From the NCBI RefSeq assembly GCF_910578895.1, contig NZ_CAJTSC010000025.1, positions 1 to 46,186 of the forward strand: a stretch of DNA of 46,186 nt, in the 5' to 3' direction. Below, piece after piece: positions 15,362-23,873 of the stretch. Position numbers and translations under genes: made by a program. The DNA is from an uncultured Bacteroides sp. (GTDB lineage Bacteria; Bacteroidota; Bacteroidia; Bacteroidales; Bacteroidaceae). Under the pieces are notes generated by a model. It did no database searches. It was given only the letters and a program-made list of their open reading frames with translations, and was not told the origin of the DNA. The first letter of the stretch is position 1. Each line of letters opens with the position of its first letter.

Positions 15362-16120
15362 ATGAAGATACTCTATGCCATCTACCAGATTTGTTTCGCA
15401 CTGCCTATTTTGTTGGTGTTGACCATTCTTACCGCACTGACCACAATTATCGGTTCATTATTGGGTGGCGCTCATTTCTGGGGATATTATCCGGGGAAAA
15501 TATGGTCGCAACTGATTTGTCTCCTGCTGCTTATTCCGGTAAAGATAAACGGACGGGAGAAAATTCACAAGCACACTTCCTACGTCTTTGTCCCCAATCA
15601 TCAAGGGGCTTTCGACATATTCCTGATTTACGGTTTCCTGGGAAGAAACTTCAAATGGATGATGAAGAAAAGCCTGCGTAAAATCCCCTTCGTAGGCAAG
15701 GCTTGCGAAAGCGCCGGACACATCTTTGTGGACCGTTCCAGTCCTAAGAAAGTGTTGGCTACGATGCGGCAGGCGGAAGCTTCTTTAAAAGACGGGGTAT
15801 CATTGGTGGTATTCCCCGAAGGGGCACGCACATTCACCGGACACATGGGGTATTTCAAGCGGGGAGCTTTCCAACTGGCAGACGAGTTGCAATTGGCGGT
15901 GGTGCCTGTCACCATCGACGGTTCATTCGAGATACTTCCCCGCACGGGCAAGTGGATACACCGTCACCGCATGATACTGACCATCCATGAACCGATTGCC
16001 CCCAAAGGGCAAGGAGCAGAGAATGTCAAAACAACTATGGCAGAAGCATATTCAGCCGTAGAAAGCGCTTTGCCCGCACAATATAAGGGAATGGTGAAGA
16101 ACGAGGACCAGGACAGATAG
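15362..16120 (+). CDS. plsC: 1-acyl-sn-glycerol-3-phosphate acyltransferase (PlsC family)
   Basis: A 252-residue acyltransferase with a hydrophobic N-terminus (two segments in residues 5-60). It has the catalytic HX4D motif NHQGAFD (H80, D85) and the FPEGAR motif near residue 156 that binds the glycerol phosphate. PlsC adds the second acyl chain to make phosphatidic acid, the precursor of membrane phospholipids. Length and motifs are normal. It converges on the DUF4369 lipoprotein gene, with only 18 bases between the two stop codons and no obvious terminator there. Confidence 0.92.
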   Translation: MKILYAIYQICFALPILLVLTILTALTTIIGSLLGGAHFWGYYPGKIWSQLICLLLLIPVKINGREKIHKHTSYVFVPNHQGAFDIFLIYGFLGRNFKWMMKKSLRKIPFVGKACESAGHIFVDRSSPKKVLATMRQAEASLKDGVSLVVFPEGARTFTGHMGYFKRGAFQLADELQLAVVPVTIDGSFEILPRTGKWIHRHRMILTIHEPIAPKGQGAENVKTTMAEAYSAVESALPAQYKGMVKNEDQDR

Positions 16121-16138
16121 AAATAGCGAATTCCGAAG

Positions 16139-16888
16139 TTAATTCAGGGAAGTATCGGACGCATTTTGCGCGGCACGTTGGTGCTCTTCAATCAACTGCT
16201 TGTTCTCTTTGGCTTTCGAGAGGAAATCCTTTACCAGTTGGTTTTGCTTGAATGACAATGGAGCGGTTCTCATAATATCCTCTATTTCAGTAGTGATGAT
16301 AGGATACGGTAATGTACTGCACATCATCATGAATACACTCGGTCCTAAAACATTCTCATAGTTATCAATGATGAACTGCTTCACATAGGTGTTCATTTCG
16401 TTTATAAGATTTTTACTCTCTTGCTCCAATTCCTTACGGACATCTTCCAGATTGGCTCCGTCCAGCACCATACGCGCTTCCTTACGGTCAAGTTCTTCTA
16501 TCTGTAGTTCCAAGGCGTTCCGTTTCTCTATAAATTCATACAAGCGGTCATTAAGCAACGTACCTTTCGCAGCCAACTGCGTATTCGAGATGGACACCTC
16601 TATCTTTCCGTCTTCCAATACAAGCGGCATAATTCCCTCATCGTCCATATAAAGGGTTACCATCATCACGGAATCGGCTCCGCCTTTCATCGAGAAAAGC
16701 CCGTGAACCACCTCCGACGAATCAACCGTCACCCACTGCCCGTCTTGCAGTGCTTTGAGAAATAGCATCTTACCGTCAAGACTGGTCACCGAAGAACTTC
16801 CTTCAATCTTATATTTACGACTACATGAACTGAAAGAGACAAGCAACAACAAAAAAGGCAAAATATAGTTTACATTCATTCTAATCAT
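16139..16888 (-). CDS. DUF4369-type lipoprotein
   Basis: A 249-residue predicted lipoprotein. The lipobox is SFSSC (C22 from ATG 16888, or C19 from the in-frame ATG at 16879). The first 100 mature residues have the beta-rich pattern of DUF4369 (YKIEGSSS..GKMLFLK, DSSEVVHGLFSMKG), a domain often found at the N-terminus of thioredoxin-like lipoproteins in Bacteroides. Here the C-terminal part is instead a long charged helical region (about residues 120-249) with no CxxC, so the usual thioredoxin domain is missing. Role unknown. The gene is divergent from anSME and convergent with plsC. Confidence 0.75.
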   Translation of the reverse strand: MIRMNVNYILPFLLLLVSFSSCSRKYKIEGSSSVTSLDGKMLFLKALQDGQWVTVDSSEVVHGLFSMKGGADSVMMVTLYMDDEGIMPLVLEDGKIEVSISNTQLAAKGTLLNDRLYEFIEKRNALELQIEELDRKEARMVLDGANLEDVRKELEQESKNLINEMNTYVKQFIIDNYENVLGPSVFMMMCSTLPYPIITTEIEDIMRTAPLSFKQNQLVKDFLSKAKENKQLIEEHQRAAQNASDTSLN

Positions 16889-16917
16889 GCAGGAAACGAT
16901 TTATGAATTACACGCTG

Positions 16918-16925
16918 CAAAGGTA
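16918..16925 (-). promoter_or_regulatory. -7 box for the DUF4369 lipoprotein gene
   Basis: TACCTTTG on the minus strand matches TAnnTTTG, 30 bases upstream of the ATG at 16888. No TTTG at the expected -33 distance. Confidence 0.4.
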
Positions 16926-16978
16926 TTAATATTCCTTATAAACCGGATAGAAAGAAAGGTATTTTCAATTGGTTTACG

Positions 16979-16986
16979 TATTTTTG
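16979..16986 (+). promoter_or_regulatory. -7 box upstream of the sulfatase-maturase gene
   Basis: TATTTTTG matches TAnnTTTG, 36 bases upstream of the ATG at 17022. The -33 position has no exact TTTG. It would drive anSME and the S46 peptidase gene 30 bases behind it. Confidence 0.4.
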
Positions 16987-17021
16987 CACAATTATAAACA
17001 ATAAAAATCGGAGAAATATAC

Positions 17022-18254
17022 ATGTCAACCTATGCTCCTTTTGCCAAACCTCTGTATGTGATGCTCAAGCCCGTAGGGGCGGTATGTAATCTGGCATGCG
17101 ATTATTGTTATTATCTGGAGAAATCCAAACTGTATGTAAACAATCCTAAACACGTGATGAGCGATGAACTGCTGGAGAAGTTCATCGAAGAATACATCAA
17201 CTCGCAGACGATGCCGCAGGTGCTGTTCACCTGGCATGGCGGGGAGACCTTGATGCGCCCGCTGGCTTTCTATAAAAAAGCGATGGAACTGCAAAAAAAG
17301 CATGCCAACGGACGGACCATCGACAACTGCATACAAACAAACGGCACGTTGCTCACCGATGAATGGTGCGAGTTCTTCAAAGCGAACAATTGGCTGGTGG
17401 GTGTGTCCATCGACGGCCCGCAGGAATTTCATGACGAATACCGCAAAAACAGGCTCGGAAAACCGTCGTTTGTCAAAGTGATGCAGGGCATCAACCTGCT
17501 GAAAAAGCATGGTGTGGAATGGAATGCCATGGCGGTGGTAAACGACTTCAATGCCGACTATCCGCTCGACTTCTACAACTTCTTCAAGGAAATCGGCGCC
17601 CGCTACATCCAGTTCGCCCCTATCGTAGAACGGATTACCCCCCATCAGGACGGACGCCACCTTGCCTCGCTGGCGGACAAGGAGAAAGTTTCGGAACTGG
17701 CAGACTTCTCCGTCAGCCCGGAGCAGTGGGGTGACTTCCTCTGTACCCTGTTCGACGAATGGGTGAAACAAGATGTAGGGACTTACTATATCCAACTCTT
17801 CGACTCCACCCTTGCCAACTGGATAGGCGAGCAACCGGGCGTATGCACCCTGGCAAAGACCTGCGGCCACGCCGGTGTAATGGAGTTCAACGGTGACGTA
17901 TATGCCTGTGACCACTTTGTGTTTCCGGAGTATAAATTAGGAAATATCCACCAGAAAACATTGGTCGAAATGATGTATGGCGACCGGCAGCAAGCCTTCG
18001 GGCTGATGAAACAAAAGTCACTCCCCACCCAGTGCCAAGAGTGCGAATGGTTGTTTGCCTGCAACGGTGAATGTCCCAAAAACCGTTTTGCACATACCGC
18101 AAACGGCGAACCCGGGCTGAACTACCTCTGCGCCGGATACCGGAAATACTTCCGGCACGTGGCTCCTTACATGGATTTCATGAAACAAGAGTTGCTGAAC
18201 CAACGTCCGCCCGCCAATATCATGGAAGCTATCAGGGAAGGAAAATTCAAATAA
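17022..18254 (+). CDS. anaerobic sulfatase-maturating enzyme (radical SAM, SPASM)
   Basis: A 410-residue radical SAM enzyme of the anSME family, which oxidises a cysteine or serine in sulfatases to formylglycine. The radical SAM motif is C22-x3-C26-x2-C29 (CNLACDYC). The C-terminal SPASM region carries the cysteines of two auxiliary clusters, including CGHAGVMEFNGDVYACDH near 285-300 and CQECEWLFACNGECPKNRF near 340-360. Length and motifs fit the known Bacteroides enzyme. No sulfatase gene is seen in the window, so it would act on sulfatases encoded elsewhere, as is usual. The S46 peptidase gene starts 30 bases later in the same direction. Confidence 0.92.
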   Translation: MSTYAPFAKPLYVMLKPVGAVCNLACDYCYYLEKSKLYVNNPKHVMSDELLEKFIEEYINSQTMPQVLFTWHGGETLMRPLAFYKKAMELQKKHANGRTIDNCIQTNGTLLTDEWCEFFKANNWLVGVSIDGPQEFHDEYRKNRLGKPSFVKVMQGINLLKKHGVEWNAMAVVNDFNADYPLDFYNFFKEIGARYIQFAPIVERITPHQDGRHLASLADKEKVSELADFSVSPEQWGDFLCTLFDEWVKQDVGTYYIQLFDSTLANWIGEQPGVCTLAKTCGHAGVMEFNGDVYACDHFVFPEYKLGNIHQKTLVEMMYGDRQQAFGLMKQKSLPTQCQECEWLFACNGECPKNRFAHTANGEPGLNYLCAGYRKYFRHVAPYMDFMKQELLNQRPPANIMEAIREGKFK

Positions 18255-18284
18255 AAACCATACAGCAAATTAAAAATAAGAAGA

Positions 18285-20444
18285 ATGAAACCAACAAAGT
18301 ATTTGATTGCGGTTATTGCCGCATTGGCAGTCTGCTCCGCACGTGCAGACGAAGGGATGTGGCTGCTTCAACTGATGAAGCAGCAGAATTCCATCGACAT
18401 GATGAAAAAACAGGGATTGAAACTCGAAGCCGATGCCTTGTACAACCCGAACGGCGTATCGCTGAAAGATGCCGTAGGCATTTTCGGAGGCGGCTGTACC
18501 GGAGAGATCGTCTCACCGGAAGGACTTATCCTCACCAACCACCACTGCGGCTACGGTGCCATCCAACAGCACAGTTCGGTAGAACACGACTACCTGACAG
18601 ACGGTTTTTGGGCAAAGAACCGCAGCGAGGAGCTTCCTACCCCGGGATTGAAGTTTCGTTTCGTGCATCGCATCGTAGACATCACCGACCTTGTAAACGA
18701 GAAAGTCAAGTCCGGAGAAGTGACGGAAGTGAATGCACTCACCGCCCCATTCCTCGGCAAACTTGCCAAAGAAGAACTGGAAAAGAGTGATTTGAAAGGC
18801 AAACCCGGCATCGAGGCAAGAGCACTGCCTTTCTATGCAGGAAACAAATTCTACCTGTTTTATTACAAAGTGTACAGCGATGTCCGCATGGTTGCCGCTC
18901 CTCCCTCCTCGGTAGGCAAATTCGGCGGCGAAACGGACAACTGGATGTGGCCGCGCCACACGGGCGACTTCTCCATGTTCCGCATCTATGCCGATGCCAA
19001 CGGCGAACCGGCTGAATACAATGCAGCCAACGTCCCCTTGAAGACCCCGAAGTTCCTGCCCATTTCCATCAAGGGATTGAAAGAGAATGACTATGCCATG
19101 ATTATGGGTTTCCCCGGCAGAACCAGCCGTTATCTTACCCAATCGGAAGTGAAGGAGCGCATGGAAGCAGACAACCAAGCCATGATTGACATGCGCGGCG
19201 TCCGCCTTGAAGTTTTGCGCAAATACATGGATGCCAGCGACAAGACCCGCATCCAGTATGCCAGCAAATTTGCCGGAAGCAGCAACTATTGGAAAAACTC
19301 CATCGGTATGAACAAGGCAATCATCGACAACGATGTGTTGGGTACCAAGGCAGAACAGGAAAAGAAATTCGCCCAATTTGCCAAAGGCAAACCCGAATAC
19401 GAAGGCGTAGTAGACAAGATTGACGACATCATTGCCAAAAGGATGCCCGTCTCACGCCAGTTCAACTACCTGTACGAGGCATTGAACGGTGCCATCGAGT
19501 TCGGCAGCCCGTACATGATTATGGACAAGATAAAAACGGCGTTGGAAGAGAAAAACGACTCCTTGCTTGCCGCCTCCAAAACCCAATTGGAAGAAGTATT
19601 CGACGGCATCCATAACAAGGACTACGACCACGAAGTGGACCGTGCCGTTGCCAAGGCCATCTTGCCCGCCCTTGCGCAAAAACTGCAACCGGAACAGTTG
19701 CCCACCTTCTATCAGACCATCCGGAACCAGTATAAAGGAGACTACAATGCTTTCATAGACGATGTGTACGACAATTCCATCCTCTCCAGCCGTGCCAACC
19801 TGGACAAATTCATAAAGAAGCCCACGGCAAAAGCCATTGAGAAAGACCCTGCCACGACATACTCCCGTTCGAAGATAGAGAAACTGAGAGCCGTCCTTAT
19901 GGAAGAACAAGCGCTGAGCGACGGGATGGAACTGCTGCACAAGGCATATATCCGCGGTTTGGGCGAAATGAAACTGCCCGTGCCGTCTTATCCGGATGCC
20001 AATTTCACGCTCCGGCTCACCTACGGTAACGTAAAATCGTACAGTCCGCGCGATGCCGTGCACTATACCTACTACACCACCACAGACGGTATTCTTGAAA
20101 AGGAAAATCCTGAAAACCGCGAATTTACGGTTCTCGCCAAGCTGAAGGAACTTATCCTCAACAAGGACTTCGGACGCTACGCCATGGCGGACGGCACCAT
20201 GCCCGTCTGCTTCCTGACGACCAACGACATCACCGGTGGCAACTCCGGCAGTCCCGTCATCAACGGTGAAGGTGAGCTTATCGGTTGCGCGTTCGACGGC
20301 AACTGGGAGTCTCTGAGCGGTGACATCAACTTCGACAACAACCTGCAACGTTGCATCGCGCTGGATATCCGCTACGTGCTCTTCATTTTGGAGAAACTGG
20401 GCGATTGCGGACACTTGATAAAAGAAATGAACATTATCGAATAA
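18285..20444 (+). CDS. dpp7: S46 dipeptidyl-peptidase, DPP7 type (Gly at specificity position)
   Basis: A 719-residue secreted serine peptidase of family S46 with a signal peptide ending near residue 20 (SARA-DEG). The catalytic triad is visible: H87 in TNHHCGY, the aspartate of PRHTGDFS, and S654 in TGGNSGSP. Eighteen residues after the serine (position 672, in CAFDGNWE) is Gly. In Porphyromonas gingivalis DPP11 the equivalent residue is Arg673, which selects acidic P1 residues, while DPP7 has Gly and prefers hydrophobic P1. This protein is therefore predicted to be DPP7-like. It probably acts in the periplasm, releasing dipeptides for import. It lies 30 bases behind anSME and upstream of a DPP11-type paralogue. 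Confidence 0.9.
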   Translation: MKPTKYLIAVIAALAVCSARADEGMWLLQLMKQQNSIDMMKKQGLKLEADALYNPNGVSLKDAVGIFGGGCTGEIVSPEGLILTNHHCGYGAIQQHSSVEHDYLTDGFWAKNRSEELPTPGLKFRFVHRIVDITDLVNEKVKSGEVTEVNALTAPFLGKLAKEELEKSDLKGKPGIEARALPFYAGNKFYLFYYKVYSDVRMVAAPPSSVGKFGGETDNWMWPRHTGDFSMFRIYADANGEPAEYNAANVPLKTPKFLPISIKGLKENDYAMIMGFPGRTSRYLTQSEVKERMEADNQAMIDMRGVRLEVLRKYMDASDKTRIQYASKFAGSSNYWKNSIGMNKAIIDNDVLGTKAEQEKKFAQFAKGKPEYEGVVDKIDDIIAKRMPVSRQFNYLYEALNGAIEFGSPYMIMDKIKTALEEKNDSLLAASKTQLEEVFDGIHNKDYDHEVDRAVAKAILPALAQKLQPEQLPTFYQTIRNQYKGDYNAFIDDVYDNSILSSRANLDKFIKKPTAKAIEKDPATTYSRSKIEKLRAVLMEEQALSDGMELLHKAYIRGLGEMKLPVPSYPDANFTLRLTYGNVKSYSPRDAVHYTYYTTTDGILEKENPENREFTVLAKLKELILNKDFGRYAMADGTMPVCFLTTNDITGGNSGSPVINGEGELIGCAFDGNWESLSGDINFDNNLQRCIALDIRYVLFILEKLGDCGHLIKEMNIIE

Positions 20445-20467
20445 ACGGAGTACGCCTCTAAAAAGTA

Positions 20468-20555
20468 GATACGAGTGAATGGCATTCTGTCGTATACTGA
20501 ATGGCATTCACTCGTATATTGAACCCTATTCAGTCGTATACTGAATACTCCCCCT
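20468..20555. repeat. 22-bp-period tandem repeat between the two S46 peptidase genes
   Basis: Three tandem units begin with TCGTATA at 20490, 20512 and 20534 (period 22), the first two continuing toward ATTCA; a fourth, partial unit with TGAATGGCATTC lies at 20468-20489. The first two also form an inverted repeat (20469-20487 with 20499-20517, 19 bp with one mismatch). CGTATATT occurs once more at 20573, just before the DPP11 start. This might be an operator array, an mRNA hairpin or a simple repeat; nothing decides between these. Confidence 0.7.
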
Positions 20556-20583
20556 TTCAAAACACTTTCTAACGTATATTCAC

Positions 20584-22746
20584 ATGAAACGAATCATATT
20601 ATCATTATTATTTACATCCGGCATTCTTTCGGCATACGCCGATGAAGGAATGTGGATGTTGACCGACCTCAAACGGCAGAACGAGGTAGCCATGACAGAA
20701 CTGGGGCTGCTTATTCCTGCCGAAGAAATCTACAATCCCGGCGGCATAGCCCTGAAAGATGCGGTAGTGCATTTCGGCGGCGGTTGCACGGGCGAGGTCA
20801 TCTCGGCAGAAGGATTGGTGCTGACCAACCACCATTGCGGCTACGGAGCCATCCAGCAACACAGCAGTGTGGAACATGACTACCTGACCGATGGTTTTTG
20901 GGCAATGTCGCGCAACGAGGAGCTGCCCTGCAAAGGACTTACCGTTACCTACATTGACGAAATAATGGACGTGACGGACTACGTCAACGCCCAATTACAG
21001 ATAGATGCCGACCCTAACGGCACGAATTATCTGTCGCCGAAATATCTTGCCATGATAGCCGACCGTTTCCTTTCCGAACAAGGCACCACACTGGCAGCCG
21101 GCCGTAAGGCGGAACTGAAGGCATTCTACGGTGGAAACAAATACTACCTGTTTCTCAAGACCACCTATAGCGACATCCGCATGGTGGGTGCTCCCCCCTC
21201 TTCCATCGGCAAGTTCGGTGCCGATACGGACAACTGGATGTGGCCGCGCCACACGGGCGACTTCTCCTTATTCCGCATCTATGCCGATAAGGATGGGCAG
21301 CCGGCGGCATATAGTCCCGACAACGTGCCCCTGCGGGTAAAGAAACACCTCACCATCAGCCTTGCCGGCTATCGCGAGGGAGACTTCACGTTTGTCATGG
21401 GATTTCCCGGACGCAACTGGCGCTATATGATTTCCGATGAAGTGGAAGAACGCATGCAGACCACCAACTTCATGCGCCATCACGTACGCGATGTGCGCCA
21501 GAAAGCGCTCATGGAACAAATGCTGAAAGACGATGCCGTGCGCATCCACTACGCCAGCAAATATGCCTCATCCGCCAACTACTGGAAGAACGCCATCGGC
21601 ATGAACGAAGGTCTTGTACGCCTGAAAGTGCTGGATACGAAGCGTGCGCAGCAAGAACAACTCCTTGCACGCGGCCGCGCGCTGAACGACAGCTCCTTTC
21701 AAAAGGCTTTCGACCAGATACGCAGCATTGTGAAGCATCGCCGCAACGCCCTCTACCATCAGCAGGCAATTTATGAAGCATTGGTGATGGGACTCGATTT
21801 CATGAAGATTCCAAACACCACCTCCCTTGTATCCGCCTTGAAAAGCAAGGACAAAGCCCGGATAAAAGCCGCAGCCGACAGCCTGCAGACAGCCGCCGAT
21901 GCATATTTCGCCTCGGTCCCCTTCCCCGAAGTGGAGCGGATTGTAGGAAAAAAGATGTTGCAGACCTACATGGAGTATATCCCTGCCGAACAACGCATCG
22001 GTATCTTCAAAGTTATCGACAAACGCTTCAAGGGAGACAGCAGCGCGTTTATTGATGCCTGCTTCGAGCATTCCATCTTCGGCAATAAGGAGAATTTTGC
22101 CAAGTTCATCCGTAAACCCAACCTGTATAGAATCGGCAGCGATTGGATGACGCTGTTCAAGTATTCCATCACCGATGGCCTGTTGCAGACCTCCATCGCC
22201 ATGATGGATGCCAACCGCAACTATAACGCCGCCCACAAAATATGGGTAAAGGGCATGATGGACATGAAGCAGGCAGCCGGCACACCCATCTATCCCGATG
22301 CCAACTCCACCCTGCGCCTGACCTACGGACGCGTATTGCCGTATCAGCCTGCCGACGGTGTGGAATACGGGTATTACACCACTCTGAAAGGAGCTATGGA
22401 GAAGGAAAATCCCGACAACTGGGAATTTGTGGTTCCCGCCAAACTGAAACAGTTGTATCAGGCTAAAGACTTCGGGCGGTATGCCATGCCCAACGGAGAA
22501 ATGCCCGTCTGCTTCATTGTGAACACGGACAATACGGGCGGTAATTCCGGAAGTCCGGTCTTCAATGCCAAAGGCGAACTGATAGGCACGGGATTCGACC
22601 GCAACTATGAGGGTCTGACGGGCGACATCGCCTTCCGCCCCTCTTCGCAGCGTGCGGCTTGTGTGGATATCCGCTATACATTGTTCATCATAGACAAGTA
22701 TGCCGGTGCTTCGCACATCATCAAAGAGCTGACGATTAAAGAGTAG
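20584..22746 (+). CDS. dpp11: S46 dipeptidyl-peptidase, DPP11 type (Arg at specificity position)
   Basis: A 720-residue S46 peptidase, paralogous to the upstream gene. The signal peptide ends near residue 19 (SAYA-DEG). Triad: H84 in TNHHCGY, D226 in PRHTGDFS, S655 in TGGNSGSP. Residue 673 (in TGFDRNYEG) is Arg, exactly 18 residues after the catalytic serine, as in P. gingivalis DPP11 (S655, R673), where it binds Asp or Glu at P1. It is therefore predicted to release dipeptides with an acidic second residue, complementing the hydrophobic preference of the neighbour. The 139-base gap upstream holds 22-bp repeats. The start ATG lies 5 bases after CGTATATT, without a clear ribosome-binding site. 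Confidence 0.92.
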   Translation: MKRIILSLLFTSGILSAYADEGMWMLTDLKRQNEVAMTELGLLIPAEEIYNPGGIALKDAVVHFGGGCTGEVISAEGLVLTNHHCGYGAIQQHSSVEHDYLTDGFWAMSRNEELPCKGLTVTYIDEIMDVTDYVNAQLQIDADPNGTNYLSPKYLAMIADRFLSEQGTTLAAGRKAELKAFYGGNKYYLFLKTTYSDIRMVGAPPSSIGKFGADTDNWMWPRHTGDFSLFRIYADKDGQPAAYSPDNVPLRVKKHLTISLAGYREGDFTFVMGFPGRNWRYMISDEVEERMQTTNFMRHHVRDVRQKALMEQMLKDDAVRIHYASKYASSANYWKNAIGMNEGLVRLKVLDTKRAQQEQLLARGRALNDSSFQKAFDQIRSIVKHRRNALYHQQAIYEALVMGLDFMKIPNTTSLVSALKSKDKARIKAAADSLQTAADAYFASVPFPEVERIVGKKMLQTYMEYIPAEQRIGIFKVIDKRFKGDSSAFIDACFEHSIFGNKENFAKFIRKPNLYRIGSDWMTLFKYSITDGLLQTSIAMMDANRNYNAAHKIWVKGMMDMKQAAGTPIYPDANSTLRLTYGRVLPYQPADGVEYGYYTTLKGAMEKENPDNWEFVVPAKLKQLYQAKDFGRYAMPNGEMPVCFIVNTDNTGGNSGSPVFNAKGELIGTGFDRNYEGLTGDIAFRPSSQRAACVDIRYTLFIIDKYAGASHIIKELTIKE

Positions 22747-22775
22747 GAATTGGCAACGAACTTTTTTTCCACTTA

Positions 22776-22807
22776 TCTGTTACATAATTATATCGTCATT
22801 AGTTTTG
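22776..22807 (+). promoter_or_regulatory. promoter for the thioredoxin operon
   Basis: TAGTTTTG (22800-22807) matches TAnnTTTG. TCTG, one mismatch from TTTG, lies 20 bases before it (22776-22779). It implies a leader of about 100 bases before the ATG at 22915. Confidence 0.5.
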
Positions 22808-22914
22808 CCGCATATATCTTTCATCCATGTCTCAGTGCAGTTACCGGAAGAGGAGGAAGCGAAGCTAACGGCGATGCAGAATACAATCATTAATCATCAA
22901 TACGTAAAAAGATT

Positions 22915-23211
22915 ATGGAAAAATTTGAAGAATTAATACAATCGGACAAACCTGTTTTAGTGGACTTTTTTGCAACTTGGTGCGGACCTTGCAAAGCCAT
23001 GCACCCCGTACTGGAGACATTGAAAAGCGAAATCGGCGATAAGGCACGTATCGCAAAAATCGATGTAGACCAGCACGAAGAACTGGCTGCAAGCTATCGT
23101 ATACAGATGGTTCCTACGTTCATCCTGTTCAGAAAGGGCGAAGCGGTATGGCACCATTCGGGCGTAATCAGCGGCAAGGAGCTGAAAACCATTATCGAAC
23201 AAAATTCATAA
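22915..23211 (+). CDS. thioredoxin
   Basis: A 98-residue cytoplasmic thioredoxin with the active site WCGPC (C23, C26) and the cis-proline segment MVPTFILF near residue 67. It has no signal peptide and normal thioredoxin length. It would reduce disulfides of cytoplasmic proteins using thioredoxin reductase, which is not in the window. Its stop overlaps the start of the next gene (TAATG), so the cytoplasmic and the envelope thioredoxin-fold proteins are translationally coupled. Confidence 0.93.
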   Translation: MEKFEELIQSDKPVLVDFFATWCGPCKAMHPVLETLKSEIGDKARIAKIDVDQHEELAASYRIQMVPTFILFRKGEAVWHHSGVISGKELKTIIEQNS

Positions 23212-23690
23212 TGAAGAAAATGAAGAAAATTGTAGCTATGGCGGCTCTCATCCTCTCAAGCATGCTGACGTATGCTTGCACCGATGGAGCCAAACAAAAA
23301 CAAGCGGACACGCAAGAGACTGCCCAAGACGGTACCGTCATCGTAATGAACAAAGATATGTTCATCAAGGACATATTCGACTACGAGAAATCCAAAGAAT
23401 GGAAGTACAAAGGCAGCAAACCTGCCATCATCGACCTGTACGCCGATTGGTGCGGACCTTGCCGGATGACGGCCCCCATCATGAAAGAACTGGCAAAAGA
23501 ATATGCCGGACAAATCGTGATATACAAAGTCAATGTGGATAAGGAGAAAGAGCTGGCTGCCTTGTTCAATGCCACCAGCATCCCGCTGTTTGTCTTCATC
23601 CCGATGCAGGGCGAACCGCAACTGTTCCGCGGAGCTGCCGATAAGGCAACCTATAAGAAGGCTATTGACGAGTTCTTGCTGAAGAAGTAA
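23211..23690 (+). CDS. thioredoxin-fold lipoprotein
   Basis: A 159-residue protein with an N-terminal basic and hydrophobic segment ending at a possible lipobox cysteine (C23 in LTYACTDG), then a thioredoxin domain with active site ADWCGPC (C81, C84) and a cis-proline segment SIPLFVF. It is probably anchored in the envelope and acts on periplasmic disulfides. The ATG at 23211 overlaps the stop of the cytoplasmic thioredoxin gene; reading further upstream would run through the whole end of that gene and is rejected. A clear terminator hairpin follows at 23722. Confidence 0.88.
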   Translation: MKKMKKIVAMAALILSSMLTYACTDGAKQKQADTQETAQDGTVIVMNKDMFIKDIFDYEKSKEWKYKGSKPAIIDLYADWCGPCRMTAPIMKELAKEYAGQIVIYKVNVDKEKELAALFNATSIPLFVFIPMQGEPQLFRGAADKATYKKAIDEFLLKK

Positions 23691-23721
23691 TATAAAGGTG
23701 TCCAAAACACCTCAAATACAC

Positions 23722-23761
23722 AAATCACCCCTGCCATAGATATCTGTGACAGGGGTGATTT
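23722..23761 (+). terminator. terminator of the thioredoxin operon
   Basis: Perfect 12-bp arms AAATCACCCCTG (23722-23733) and CAGGGGTGATTT (23750-23761) enclose a 16-base loop that can pair further. It lies 31 bases after the stop at 23690. Confidence 0.75.
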
Positions 23762-23802
23762 GGTTAATAGGAGAGTTTCGACGCACCCTCATTATTTCTC
23801 TT

Positions 23803-23873
23803 TTAAAGGTTATCTATCGGCACTTCCCTCCACACACCGCCATACAGTTCCATCACCGTCTCATACCCTGCCC
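23803..23873 (-). pseudogene. C-terminal remnant of the PHP phosphatase gene
   Basis: Read on the minus strand, these bases encode AGYETVMELYGGVWREVPI followed by DNL and a stop. The first 19 residues are identical to the C-terminus of the intact PHP phosphatase at 28822-29673, which ends GL instead of DNL. The only base difference within the shared 59 bp is synonymous (GCA versus GCG). The rest of the gene is absent; the fragment abuts the stop codon of the membrane protein gene at 23874. Confidence 0.85.
23814..23872. repeat. left copy of 59-bp direct repeat flanking the AT-rich cassette
   Basis: Identical to 28830-28888 except for one base (23869 T, 28885 C). The two copies are 5016 bases apart in direct orientation and enclose the whole NVEALA cassette. 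Confidence 0.95.

Noticed and set aside
17022..20444. anSME considered as the maturase of a peptide natural product with the adjacent peptidase
   Set aside because: Sequence fits sulfatase maturases, and no precursor peptide frame is seen between or beside the genes.
19452..20507. Long minus-strand frame of about 350 codons opposite the DPP7 gene
   Set aside because: It lies wholly antisense to a gene with intact catalytic motifs and has no domain-like sequence; long antisense frames come from the codon use of the real gene.
20468..20555. 22-bp repeats considered as a CRISPR array
   Set aside because: Units are directly adjacent without spacers, and no cas genes are present.
21568..22716. 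Long minus-strand frame opposite the DPP11 gene
   Set aside because: Same reason: antisense to a confirmed peptidase, no recognisable protein features.
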